From the NCBI GenBank assembly GCA_002803225.1, contig NXFV01000591.1, positions 1-32,694 on the forward strand: DNA of 32,694 nt, in the 5' to 3' direction. This stretch comes from Gamarada debralockiae (lineage: Eukaryota > Ascomycota > Leotiomycetes > Helotiales > Hyphodiscaceae). The notes under the pieces were generated by a model. It worked only from the letters and a program-made list of their open reading frames with translations, made no database searches and had not been told where the DNA came from. Made by a program: the position numbers and the translations under genes. Shown here piece after piece: positions 9,424 through 20,173 of this stretch; position 1 is the stretch's first letter, and the number at the start of each line of letters is the position of its first letter.

Positions 9424-12400
9424 ATGAAGCTTCCATCGCTTCTATCCCCTCTTGTAACATGGTGTTGGATTGCCACCTTTGCAGCCGGGCAAGAGCAATG
9501 GCCCCTGCATAATGATGGAATCAATTCATTTGTTGAGTGGTATGCCGATGGTGAAATCTTCAAAGGAGTCAACATAACTGACGATTTGTTTAGGGATCAC
9601 TACAGCTATATTTTCAATGGACAGCGGCTGTTCGTTTGGTCGGGAGAAGTTCGAGTTCCGGATCCTTCGATAGGCACAAGCTGACGAGTATCTAGATGCA
9701 CTACTGGCGATCCCCAGTGCCAGAGATGTGGATTGATATTCTCCAGAAAGTCAAAGCAGCAGGGTGAGCAGAGATAATGTCCCGAGACTGCTTGTGATCT
9801 AACTCTAGGGTGTAGATTCAACACTGTCAGTCTCTATGCAAACTGGGGTAAGTTCTGCTGAGATCATTATTGAGATCTCAATTCGAAAAGAAGCTTATTT
9901 TCTCTGACAGGCTACCACAGTGCGAAAGACGGCTCCCTCGACTTCGAATCCGGTGCCCACAACTTCACCCAAATCTTCAATATCGCCAAGCAAGTTGGCC
10001 TCTACGTTCTCTTCCGCCCTGGTCCATACATCAACGCCGAGGCCTCAGCAGGAGGTTTCCCAGGCTGGGTAACAACCGGAGCTTATGGATCTTTGCGAAA
10101 CAACGACACAAGGTACACCGATGCATGGACTCCATACTTCACGAAAATCTCCGAGATCGTCGCCGAACACCAAGTCAGCAACGGAGGACCAGTCTTTGTC
10201 TACCAAATTGAAAACGAGTACGGCGAGCAGTGGGCCAACGCCAATTTGAAAACTCCGAATTACACCGCCATCGCGTATATGGAGCTTCTTGAAAGCTGCG
10301 CCAGGACGAGTGGTGTCGATATTCCGTTGATTGCAAACAATCCTAATATGAATACTAAATCTTGGTCCAAGGATTACAGTAATGAGGGTGGCAATGTCGA
10401 TATTTATGGGCTGGATCACTATCCTTCTTGCTGGAGTTGTAATCTGGCGGAATGTACGGGGACGAATGGAAATGTGCCTGATTTTACGGTTTATGATTAT
10501 TTTACGAATTTTCAGCAGGTTGCCCCGACGCAGCCTTCGTTTTTGGCGGAGTTTCAGGGTGGCAGTTATAATCCTTGGGGGGGTCCGCAGGGTGGCTGGT
10601 GAGTCTTCTACTTTTCTTGGGCTACACACGTCTTGCCTCCTTCCTAAAGCAAGAGCTAGTTCCTTCCAATCCTAGAGTGGGACTGACAATTAGAAGCGGA
10701 AACACGACCGGGCCAGACTGGGTAAACGTCTTCTACAGACACAACATCGCCGAGAAGGTGTCTGCAATGAACATATACATGGTGTTCGGAGGAACTAGCT
10801 GGGGCGGACTTCCAATGCCAACTGTGGGAACGAGTTATGATTACAGTGCTCCAATTGGTCCGTTTTACCCAGTCCCATATGCGTAAGTACTAACGGCTCG
10901 CAGGTGAAAGCCGACTCATTGGCGAGAAATATTCCGAAACAAAGCTCCTCGCACAGTTCGTACGCGTAGCAAGAGACCTAACCAAGGTAGATTTGATCAA
11001 CAATGGCACTGAATACGCTTCAACTCCCCTTATTTATACCTCGGAACTTCGAAATCCAGACACAAATGCCGCTTTCTACGTTACGAGGCATACATCCTCC
11101 CCGTCGACAGATCTCACGGCCTTCAAACTTAGTGTCTCGACATCCGAGGGCAACTTGACGATCCCGAAGTATGCAAGTGATATCGTTCTCAACGGAAGAC
11201 AATCCAAGATCATCGTCACGGACTTTCCGGTTGGGAAGCAGAAGCTGGTATACTCTACCGCTGAAATATTGACGATTACAGAACAAGATGAAAAACCGAT
11301 TGCCTTTCTTTGGTTACCAGAGGGAGAAAGCGGAGAGCTCTTTCTTACGGGTGTCGGCCATAATTCGGTCATGAAATCCACAGGTTGTTTCAATGTTCAT
11401 TTTGAAGCTGCAAAAGGCGGAGTCGTCACTTCGTACACCCAGGCTACAGGGTCATGCGTTTTTGAATTCGACAACGAATATCAAATCATCGTCATGGATA
11501 GATCAACTGCGTATTCTACTTGGATGCCTACATTCTCAAATGATCCATATACTCCTGAGAACTCCACTGGTCAGGGACCGCACCCCTCATTCTGAGAAAA
11601 TGGCTGACTGTCTCCAGTTGTCGTTCAAGGCCCATATCTCGTCCGAAGCGCATCAAGCCAGCACGATACACTGAGCATCACTGGCGACTGGTTGAACTCA
11701 ACAACACTCGAAGTCTTTGCTCCTTCATCTGTACGAAGTATCAATTTTAACGGCGTGAATGTGCCAGTCACGAAAACGCCGTACGGCAGCCTGGTTGGAC
11801 AACTTCAAGGGTCCAAATATGCCGTCGCGTCAATCGAAGGGACGCTGCCAGCGCTTACCAAGTGGAAAGTCAATGACGGCATGCCTGAACGCAATGCGAG
11901 TTACGACGACTCGAGGTGGGTTGTAGCAGATCACCTGACAACGCCGAACCCCTCTCCTCCAGGAACATATCCTGTACTTTATTCTGACGAATACGGTAAA
12001 TCTGCTCTCGGAAGTTGCCCACATCATCTTCATATGCTAATTTAGTAATAGGCTTCCATACTGGGAATCTTCTCTGGCGAGGTCGCTTTTCAGGTGCGAA
12101 TGCTACAGGCGTCTATCTTCGTGTAATCGGAGGAACTTCAAGGTACGTCACCCGCCCTCAAACTCTTCCCATAATCATCTAACAGCAACCCTAGTGGATG
12201 GTCCGCCTTCCTGAACGGCGCATACATTGGCTCCTGGCTCGGCAACACCTCGACCACAGCCGGCGCACTCACATTGCCCTTCGCAAACGCCACACTCAAC
12301 CCAACCGAAAATGTCCTCTTCGTGATCCAAGACCACATGGGAAAAGACGAAACAACCGGTACTTTGAATCCCCGCGGTATCCTAGATGCAACTTTGATCG

Positions 12401-13004
12401 GAGGCGGGAATTTCACGTCCTGGAAAGTAGCTGGGAATGCTGGTGGAGAAGCGAATATTGATCCGATTCGAGGGCCATATTCAGAAGGTGGGCTGCATGC
12501 CGAGAGGTTGGGGTGGCATCTTCCGGGATTTGATGATAGTGCGTGGGAAAGTGGGGCTCCAGAGACAGGACTGAGTGAAGCGGGTGCGAAGTTTTATCGC
12601 ACTATCGTCCCGTTGAATCTCCCGAGGAGTATTGATGTCTCGCTGGGCTTTGTGCTCGACACTCCTACGGGCTCGAAGTTGAGGGCGCAGTTGTATGTCA
12701 ACGGGTATATGTTTGGGAAGTTTGTACCTTGGATTGGGAATCAGATTGTCTTCCCAGGTAAGTCAAGGAATGGTGTGACCTGTGGTCAAGTGTCTTGGCT
12801 GATAGATGAGTCGTAGTATTTCCAGGCATCCTGGATTATCATGGCGAAAATACCATTAGTCTCAGTATTTGGGCTCAGGATGCTGCTGGTGGAAGTGTAT
12901 CCGTGAGTTGGACTGTGCTGGGTGTTGTTGAATCGGCTTTCGATTCTGGGTTTGAAGCTGCGTATCTGAGGCCGGGATGGAGTGATCGGTCGCAGTACTA
13001 CTAA
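9424..13004 (+). CDS. Secreted GH35 beta-galactosidase, 10 exons
   Basis: Releases terminal beta-D-galactose from oligo- and polysaccharides outside the cell. The ATG at 9424 opens an N-terminal signal peptide ([22 protein letters not shown]). My introns are 9649-9695, 9764-9815, 9848-9910, 10599-10696, 10858-10903, 11570-11617, 11996-12051, 12143-12185, 12758-12825; the joined frame is 1,019 residues, matching fungal LacA-type enzymes (about 1,007). Seen motifs: [46 protein letters not shown] with acid/base Glu 211, [15 protein letters not shown] with nucleophile Glu 322, then GGTSWGG and TSYDYSAPI. The C-terminal beta-sandwich domains include [12 protein letters not shown] and [10 protein letters not shown]. 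Intron 4 ends in a tandem TAG-AAG acceptor; only the AAG keeps the frame open. The gene faces away from the transposon block and converges on the F-box-like gene. Exon joins are by eye but sum to whole codons. Confidence 0.92.
10599..10696 (+). other. Intron 4 of the GH35 gene with a NAGNAG acceptor
   Basis: Donor GTGAGT, branch site CTGAC (branch A at 10686), acceptors TAG (ends 10693) and AAG (ends 10696). AAG use gives codon TGC (Cys) and continues GNTTGPDW, the conserved sequence. TAG use would give TGA at the junction. The first AG lies only 7 nt from the branch A, which may cause it to be skipped. Confidence 0.7.
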
Positions 13005-13241
13005 TATCTTCGCCATTTTTGAGGGTCTAAGCGAGTCAGGGAAGAATAAGATGAAGTTTTCAGTCAGTCAAATGATATCACGAACGGTAGTGCCACTTGT
13101 GCTCAGCAGGTCAGTTTCCATCCGGTCCATTTTCTGTTCTCGTCCAAGGACTTTGTATGCACGTTTCATCTCGTCAGATGGCACAACGAAATTTCATATA
13201 CCACAACAATTATCATATACTCATATTCACAGAGTATATAC

Positions 13242-14437
13242 CTAATAAGATTCGAAACGGATTTTCCGCAACAGTGAAGCTAGTCTCGGAGCGTGTAACA
13301 TCCGCGCGCTCACATCACTCCATTCATTCAACTTCTCCTCCGCTTGATGTGTCTCAAGTGTGACAATATCAAATCGATGACCAGCCCAAACCCCATTATG
13401 AACATTGATTTTCTCTCCGCCATATAACGGAGTGCTCGTCCAGACTGCTATAAAGTTTTAGAGTCAGCATTGCTTGAAAGGAGATGAAGAAGATCCCAAT
13501 CCAGGTTCCTTCCTTTTCGCTCATTTTATGAAGAGCAGAAATACGTGGGTATATTTCATCTGAAGTGACTAGGAATAAATCGTTCAGGAAAATACATACT
13601 TTGAATGAGTAGCACATCATCAAAGCTCACAGCATTGAACTTGCCGCTTCGGGTCTTCCGGCCTTTTGACCCATCAAGGACTTTAGACGAAATAGTTTCG
13701 CGGGTTGTGAGGTTGCGAAGAAGCCACTCTCGATCCTTGGGGAAGAGGTACGAACACCCAAGCTCTTCTTCAATCGTCAGCCAGCAAGTCTCGGGAATCT
13801 CACTGTTCTTTCGATGAGATTGGGCAGCTTCGAGCCAGCCAGCTTCTTCGCTGTGTGGGGTGACCACGCTCTTATCCCTATGTGCCCAGAAGAAGCGTCT
13901 TGCCGCACACATGTTGCCGAACCATGACTTCCCAGTAATGGACTCGACAAGATCGCCTTCTTTGAATGCGTCAGGAAGATCCACGGAATAAGAGCCTTGA
14001 AATGCAATCTTCTTGCCTGCCCAAGGAGCTGCGGACTTGAGGTATCCTGCGTGAATGTTGTGGAGGACGACCCGCCAGAGGAATTGTGACGAGAGGCCGA
14101 GAGCGACGATGTCCTCCTTCTCTGGTGCAAGGTGCTCGAGGATCATGTCCAGAAGCTCATTGGATAGCTTCTCAAGTGGTGACACCTTTGCAGAGTAATT
14201 CCGGACTCGGGCGGAGTATTGGAGAGGATTGATGGTGGGAGAGGAAATAGCTGGTCGTGCAAGCTTTCCCCAAGCATCCCATTGGTACTTTGGATTGAAG
14301 AACTTCGTCTTAAGGTCGTCTGACCGCGACCAGGTCTTGTCATCCCAATTTATTTCACAGTACTGTAGAAGCTCAGGGGCGATGATATACCATATCTGTG
14401 AGCTCCTCATCGTTTGATCAACTCCTGGTGGACACAT
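13242..14437 (-). CDS. F-box-like protein of unknown target
   Basis: The start chosen is ATG at 14437 (MCPPGVDQTMRSS); the frame is open 48 codons further upstream to ATG at 14581, but that part is Pro/Ser/Thr-rich and C/T-rich like a 5' leader. One intron, 13448-13599 (GTATGT donor, GCTGAC branch, TATAG acceptor, 152 nt), joins LLIQ to TVWTSTPLYGGEKINVHNG and the frame ends at TAG 13242-13244, giving 347 residues. Residues about 86-125 (SPLEKLSNELLDMILEHL, then DIVALGLSSQFLW and VVLHNIHAGY) look like an F-box, the segment by which substrate receptors bind Skp1 in SCF ubiquitin ligases. The C-terminal part (KINVHNGVWAGHRFDIV) recurs in fungal F-box families as I recall them, without assigned function. 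The target is not predictable. It converges with the GH35 gene, leaving 237 bp between stops. Confidence 0.8.
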
Positions 14438-15070
14438 GATGAAGGTTGGCGGTAAGAACCTTGGATGATTGGAAGAGGAATAAATATGGAAAGGTGTGGA
14501 AGGAAGCGAGGGAAGAGGAGGGGGGGTATTGGTCTTTATATGGCTAGGCGAGACGCTAGTCCCTTGGCTAGTGCTGACCAATCTGTGCCCTACGGGGTAG
14601 CGAACAGAAATGCGTCACGTGGGACTTTGAAAGATGTGAGAAAACTCTCTAGGAGAAATCGTAATAAAGTTAGAACTAAAATAGACCCGGTATTAGATGG
14701 TCACGTACTTAGTCACCTTTAGACCGCTCTCAAAACCTGATGTATTGCACTTCCTATTGTGTCGATGCCCTCGCTGTTGGAATTCAGGAGGTCTCGCTAA
14801 ACTTTGGGCCCTTTCACTATAGGTAGTGACTCATGACGACCTGTTGACTAAGACCACCGCCTAGCCCAATGAGAGAGGAGAACAGTAAGTTAAGATCATT
14901 ATCTTAGAGCGAATCATCTCAACTTGAGTAACGCATGTCTAAGTAAATAAGATATCAATCACGTGACAGGTAACAGCATCAAAACATTACCCCTGTGTTT
15001 TTCTGACAATCCCAATCTGTGCAGTGCAATGTCAAAAAGCTACGGACTAGAATGGAAGGTCGTAGATGGG
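14438..15070. other. Upstream region of the F-box-like gene, no other gene seen
   Basis: The first 150 bases likely hold the leader of the minus-strand F-box-like gene. The rest shows no coding frame, RNA gene or clear repeat up to the MITE that starts at 15071. Confidence 0.4.
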
Positions 15071-15360
15071 TAAAGGCCGCGGTCAAAAGTCTGGCAACTA
15101 CGGGATGTTTAGCCTCTAATTACCAAGCGAGCCCTACATCGCCTTGTAATTAGGCTAGAGTCCCTGTAAAATCCGCGTGATTCTCCCTGAAGCGATTGGA
15201 CAGCCCGCGCTCAGATCTGATGACTGAGCCCGCTGCCCAATCATCTACAGGGAGCTTACAGGAACCCTAGCCTGGATTTACAGGGCGTTACAGGGCGTAT
15301 TGCAACATTACAGGCTCTGAATATCCTGCAGTTGCAAGACTTTTGGCCGCGGCCCTCGTA
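15071..15360. mobile_element. 290-bp foldback MITE with TA flanks
   Basis: TA at 15071-15072 and 15359-15360 flank long terminal inverted repeats: about 40 of 48 aligned bases match between 15073-15120 and the complement of 15310-15358, including GGCCGCGG and CAAAAGTCT. The inverted symmetry continues inward (CCCTGTAAA/TTTACAGGG, CTCCCTG/CAGGGAG, GATTGG/CCAATC) to a centre near 15218, so the whole element could fold into one hairpin. There is no coding capacity. TA target duplication points to Tc1/mariner-type mobilisation. Confidence 0.75.
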
Positions 15361-15903
15361 AGTCAAGAGTCTTTTCAAAAAGGCTATTCGAACCGAGTCA
15401 ACGGCGATTGGCCAGGGGCAGGAGCAGCGCATAAGTCTGTGTTTGCTTCAGGCCTCAGAAAATCGAAGGCGGCTACTTCAATTGAATATTATTAAATAAC
15501 TACAAATTATTTTCACTCGAGAACAAGTTTAACTGATAGTGAATAAGCTAAATTGGTTTATTATACACTAACCCGAATATTTTATTCTGTTACGCGAAAA
15601 GTCCGATTTCTTCAGTGGCTGTTCTATTAGCGAAATGCCCTATACGTAGTCCACAGAATTATGTGGACAGGCTCGTAAGCTGGCGCAGCCTCGGGATTCG
15701 GGAGCAAGATGCGGGGAAGAAAGATACGAAAGCCACAAAATATTGGTTGAATGAGGCAGCCGGCATTAATTCAGAAATCTCTTTAGTAAAAAATCCTACT
15801 CCCATATATGTCTCGTTGGTCCTCTCTCAAATTTAAAACCTGCTGATATTTCCCATAGCATCACCCATCTTGTTGTGGCTATTCCTAACAATCGGCTTAA
15901 ACC
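15361..15903 (+). promoter_or_regulatory. Upstream region of SDR gene 1
   Basis: No separate gene is recognised. An AT-rich patch lies at 15480-15600. A TATA-like CATATATG at about 15803-15810 and a following C/T-rich leader stand 90-100 bp before the ATG at 15904, in the right place for a core promoter. Confidence 0.35.
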
Positions 15904-16823
15904 ATGGCGCTTCAAGTCGACGGAAAGACAGCCCTTGTTACGGGTGGTGGCTCGGGTATCTGTCTCGAATTCACAAAGCTCCTGATTTCCAATGGCTGTA
16001 ATGTCGTGATTGCTGATTTGGCCCTTCGCCCCGAAGCCGAAGAAATTGTGAATGGAAAGACTGGAGGCAAAACAAAGGCTGTATTCCAGAAGACAGATGT
16101 CACGGATTGGGCACAGCTTGGTGCCGCCTTCGAAGTGGCAATGAAAGAATTCGGTAGCTTGGACATCGTCTGTCCTGGAGCTGGAGTCTTTGAACCTGTA
16201 CGTTCATCCATCAACTCAGAAGTACCTCACTAATCAAAAGATAGTCATGGTCAAGCTTTTGGAACTTCAATGGCGGAGTTGATACAGTCTCCACCAACTC
16301 CTACAAAACGATCGAAATTAACGTAACTCACCCCATCCGAGCAACACAACTCGCAATCGACTCGTTCGTGCGTCAAAAGCTCGGCCATGGCGTCGTAGTT
16401 ATCGTATCCTCGATCGCCGCCCAGCTGGGACCATTGCCAACTCCGATGTACGCAGCCAGCAAGCACGCAATGTCAGGCTTCACACGCTCTCTCGCCCATT
16501 TAGAACCGACATTGAACATCCGCATCAATGCAGTTGCCCCAGGAATTGTGCAAACGCCGTTGTGGACTTCAGATAAGTTGAAATGGTTTGACGAAAAGGA
16601 GGATACGTGGGTTACGCCTGCGAGAGTTGCGGGGGTGATGCTTGACCTTGTGCAGAAGGAGGAGAATGTTGGGGGGACGGTGTTGGAGATTGGTGCCGAG
16701 AACACAAGGAGAGTGGAGGCGCTGAATGATCCGGGACCTCAAGGGCAAGGTCATAAAGTTAGCAATATTGAGGAGGTTGTGGGGAATGTTTATAAGTTGA
16801 TCGATGAGAAGTTTGGGAAGTAG
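15904..16823 (+). CDS. Short-chain dehydrogenase/reductase (SDR) 1
   Basis: NAD(P)-dependent oxidoreductase of the classical SDR fold, nearest by feel to 15-hydroxyprostaglandin-dehydrogenase-like SDRs; the substrate is unknown. One intron, 16198-16244, gives 290 residues, the usual size. Seen: cofactor loop TGGGSGIC (residues 13-20, with Cys where the third Gly normally sits), Asp 38 region VVIADLALRPEAEE favouring NAD over NADP, CPGAGV in place of NNAG, structural Asn 124, catalytic Ser 154 (IVSSIAA), Tyr 167 and Lys 171 (YAASK). The C-terminal LNDPGPQGQGHKVSN segment and the LALRPEAEE and THPIRATQLAI stretches are shared with the second SDR at 25808-26970, so the two are paralogues. It is transcribed toward the dioxygenase gene. 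A role as a sugar or alcohol dehydrogenase is inference only. Confidence 0.9.
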
Positions 16824-17283
16824 TCTTACGACGACTTTTACCCTTACGATCAAATCAGTGATTACTCGGCGTTGGGGATCCTTAGCATCAAAAGTGTTTT
16901 GCTGCAATAAGGTTAATGTTAGGAAATTAGAGAAATGCTGTTTTCTCTGTCATACTGCATTAGTTTTGCCACTTTATTCATGTATGCGGCTCTCGCATAA
17001 ATAAAGGGGTAATATCACGTGGTTTCTGATACTACGTCACCGGTGTCAGGAACTAGTGCAATCGGGAAGCGCTATACTCACATTTTGTTCCTTCTATAGT
17101 ATAAGCAACCACGTCCTTTGTGCCCTATAGTTTGGCCTGCGGGCCCCTTTTTTTGAGGTCCTATTGCGGTAAGCCAAACTGGAAGTCGTGAATTATCATC
17201 TCGAATAGACAGCAGACATTCATTATATGATATATATCATTCAAGATTAGATGCTCCCAAAAAAAAGCGCTCCTCAAAATTGA
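16824..17283. other. Convergent intergenic region
   Basis: These 460 bases lie between the stops of SDR 1 (+) and the dioxygenase (-) and must hold both 3' ends. No gene or clear repeat is seen. Confidence 0.4.
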
Positions 17284-18331
17284 CTATGCACTAGGCATCA
17301 ACAAAATATCATACTCCAATTCCAAAGTGGCGTTTGGATTGCCCTTCAAAGGTTTAAAGTCGACGATTAAAGAGTCCTTAACAGCAAAAACCGAGTCATT
17401 GTCGAGGTACTTGTCTTTGCTGTCGAAAATTTGCGTCGTCAATGGCTTGAAACCTTCGCGTTGGACCTGTAGGTTGAGAGGTTAAACATAATGCATGGAC
17501 AAGAAGTAATGGTTGGACTCACGATCAAATGAATGTGTGCAGGCCGGAATGGATGTCTATCTAACAACTTTAAAAGTTTTCCACTAGGGCCTGATCACAT
17601 TAGCAAAGGGTTCTCATACCAGCAGATAAATTGCTTACCATCGTCTGGAACTGGATAAGGGGTCGGCCTTAAGCAGTAGAATGCATAACGCCCGTTGTCA
17701 TCGGTCTTGAACTTGCCCCTCAAATTGCAATCCACCTGGTCCTCATCCTGTTGCTCGTATAGACCGTTTGTGGAGGCCTCCCACACATCAACCCAAGCCC
17801 CAGCTATAGGCTTTTTCGTTTTGAGATCCCGAACAATCCCATGCATGTATGTCATCTCAGCGTCATCAACGCCGTGAACAATGTTAGCTTCGTTCTCGAG
17901 AATTGGGGCATCGTGGCGGAAGAAGGGCCCAAGGACTGCACTCGCAGTGGCAGCATCTTTCGCGTCTGCGGCCCTTTTGAATGTGATTTCGTCGACGAGC
18001 CTGTGATTACCAACATATCAGAGCTTGTTTCTCAATACAGAGGGGCATTGACTTACGACTCAAGTCCAATAATATCGCACATTAACTGCCCCTCGTTCCT
18101 CTTGTCATCGCTCATCTTCCCTGCCCAGTTCAGCAGTTCCACACCTGCCATCCATTCGTTAACTGTGATTTCGTTCTCTCTCGCAAAGTCATGGACGTGT
18201 TGGATCAAGCTGCTCATAACTGAGCGCAATCGAGGCGTGCACTTGGGCCCAATGGATTCGATAACATGTTGAGTGAAGTGAGGGTTGAATTTTGGAGCTT
18301 CCCCATTACTATTCATGTTTCCGTTCTCCAT
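17284..18331 (-). CDS. Intradiol ring-cleavage dioxygenase (catechol or hydroxyquinol 1,2-dioxygenase)
   Basis: Opens an aromatic diol ring between its hydroxyls using non-haem Fe(III), forming a muconate-type acid for the 3-oxoadipate route; expected to be cytosolic, as no signal peptide is seen. Introns 18001-18056, 17591-17638 and 17467-17522 give 295 residues in one frame. Residues 14-95 are the N-terminal dimerisation domain (FNPHFTQHVIESIG to CDIIGLESLVDEITF), followed by AVLGPFFRHDAP (113-124), the standard entry to the catalytic barrel. The four iron ligands are visible: Tyr 173 (NGLYEQQ), Tyr 207 (PTPYPVPDDGPSG), His 231 and His 233 (RPAHIHLIV). Catechol versus hydroxyquinol preference cannot be decided here; fungal proteins of this size are often hydroxyquinol enzymes. 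A 46-bp tandem repeat lies 118-301 bp upstream of the start. Confidence 0.92.
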
Positions 18332-18448
18332 GTTAGGTAGTTGTTTTGATCGGGGGTAGTTCGCAGAGCTCTGTGATCCGCAAGGAGGAAGCTTCTTTTA
18401 TGCCCAAGCACCTCAACTTCGCACTGGAATAACGCGAGGTACCTAACA

Positions 18449-18632
18449 GCGGTATGCTTGTCGAATACAATTGCTTATGCTGACTGTATCTATCGCGGTA
18501 TGCTTGTCGAATACAATTGCTGTGCTGACTGTATCTATCACGGTATGCTTTGTCGAATACAATTGCTTATGCTGACTGTATCTATCGCGGTATGCTTGTC
18601 GAATACAATTGCTTATGCTGACTGTATCTATC
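18449..18632. repeat. Four tandem copies of a 46-bp repeat
   Basis: Copies at 18449-18494 (46), 18495-18539 (45), 18540-18586 (47) and 18587-18632 (46) are nearly identical, each containing TGTCGAATACAATTGC and CTGACTGTATCTATC. A partial fifth start (GCGGTT) follows. They lie upstream of the dioxygenase gene on its promoter side and have no protein-coding sense. Confidence 0.95.
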
Positions 18633-18649
18633 GCGGTTGACAGTGCCAT

Positions 18650-20173
18650 TGAGTAGGCTTCCATGTCCAAATTAAAGATGGACATAACTTCTTCACCACG
18701 TTCTAGGTGGCGAACAAAGTCGGTGGAACGCGTTCATTTCTTCCGTGTTCCAACAGCCTATTAGAAGTCGTAAAAATTCGGCTGGATCATCTGATTTTGT
18801 ACTCTTACCGCAGGAAGTATAACTAGATAGGACAGGAAAGTAGAGGGGCGTTCCTGCTAGTAGAATAGAGCTTAAGATTTAGTGAACTTTGTATTTAAAA
18901 GCTAATAAAATATATGTTATTATAGCATATACTCTATCTATACACATACTCTACTGTACATATACTCCATCCATATGTATACTCCATCTGTGTGTATAAT
19001 CTATTTGTACACATACTCCATTTGTACGTATACTCTATCCGTACGCATACTCTATCTGTCACATGCTCCATTTGTATGCATACTTAGCATGTAATCCTAG
19101 GCTAAATCACCTGAAACTCGAATGCGCAAGCCACCTATATATAATTAGAAACTATCTTAAGTCTTAGGTCATGCGACATAAGGTTGTGTTTATAGTATAG
19201 TACACAGCCAATTGTAGGGCTGTACCCTTAGAAGGATAGTCGTAGATTTCTTAAATCATTTGTTTAAGGGCTCGGGACTACTATTGGGCCGAAGAACATA
19301 TGGAAGGTTTACTAGAAAAGTAGAGAAATCAAGATATTGAGCACAGGAGGGGCTAGTATAATTCATGATGGGATCTGGAATTTAGAATCTTCTTATCTTA
19401 GCTTATCCTAGTAAAGCGAAAAGTGAAGCTCTATAGTTATCGTTACAGTTACAGTTATAGTTACAGTATAATACTACTACTACTACTCTACTACTATAGA
19501 GAATCATTTTTAAAAGCACCTGACCTTACTAGTCCCGATCTAGGAATTTTCGCCTTATCGGGAAAGAGGGCGGGACTGGGGGCGGCGCCTTGCCTCACGA
19601 GGCCTAGCAAGACACGATTTGGCGGCGCGGTCACGGGGATCGAGGGCTGCGAGGTCTAACGTGCTTAATATTGCCTGAAATATCAGATCTTTAGTACCGA
19701 TCTGACCCGGTTCATCGGACCCGATATGTGACCCGATATCTGAAGGCTTCTAGACTCGTCCGTAAGGTGCATATGTACGAGCTGTGAAAAGCTCTATATA
19801 TACAGGCTCTACAGACGGTAGAACTGAAAGAATCAAGTCAAGTACACCTGAAGTATCACTTCTACGAAGCTCATTTACTAACGTCCACGTGACCCTACCC
19901 TGCCCCACTAAGCTTTAAATCTGACAACCGTGACTAATTGAAATACCGAAGGGAGCTATTGATAGTTCATAGATCCATATCAACTTAATACGTCGGCCAT
20001 ATTCAGATCTCTCGCTTGCTGCTCATAACGGGCTGGGCTAGTACTGGCGCCATGGGTGCCGGAAGCCTCAGTATCTGAGATTTCAACGTCACATCATGTG
20101 AAATTTTTATATTGGATAGGTAGGTAGGTTCATGTGTCCTCTCACCTCCTTTCCCTTGTGGAAATAATACAAC
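18650..20173. other. Gene-free region with AT-rich and simple-sequence patches
   Basis: Apart from the minisatellite it holds an ACAGTT/ACTACT simple-sequence patch at about 19435-19500 and a GACCCGATAT word repeated near 19700-19740. The open frame at 19423-19659 begins in the simple repeat and resembles nothing known. The last 70 bases probably belonged to the promoter of the broken lactonase gene. Confidence 0.4.
18935..19085. repeat. Degenerate minisatellite, unit about 17-18 bp
   Basis: Eight to nine loose copies of a CATACTCYATYTGTACR-like unit run through this stretch, with copies differing at several positions. It lies in gene-free, moderately AT-rich DNA. Confidence 0.6.

Noticed and set aside
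10598..10700. GH35 gene first looked like a pseudogene with TGA at the exon 4/5 junction
   Set aside because: That came from using the TAG acceptor at 10693. The AAG acceptor 3 nt later restores Cys, the conserved GPDW sequence and a total frame divisible by three.
14438..14581. Longer N-terminus of the F-box-like protein from ATG 14581
   Set aside because: The extra 48 residues are low-complexity Pro/Ser/Thr sequence from C/T-rich DNA, more like a 5' leader; kept only as an alternative.
18443..18685. Open frames on both strands across the 46-bp repeats
   Set aside because: They are products of the repeat itself; unit lengths of 46, 45 and 47 do not keep a frame, so coding is unlikely.
19423..19659. 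78-codon plus-strand frame
   Set aside because: Begins in a simple-sequence patch and shows no motif or neighbouring exon.
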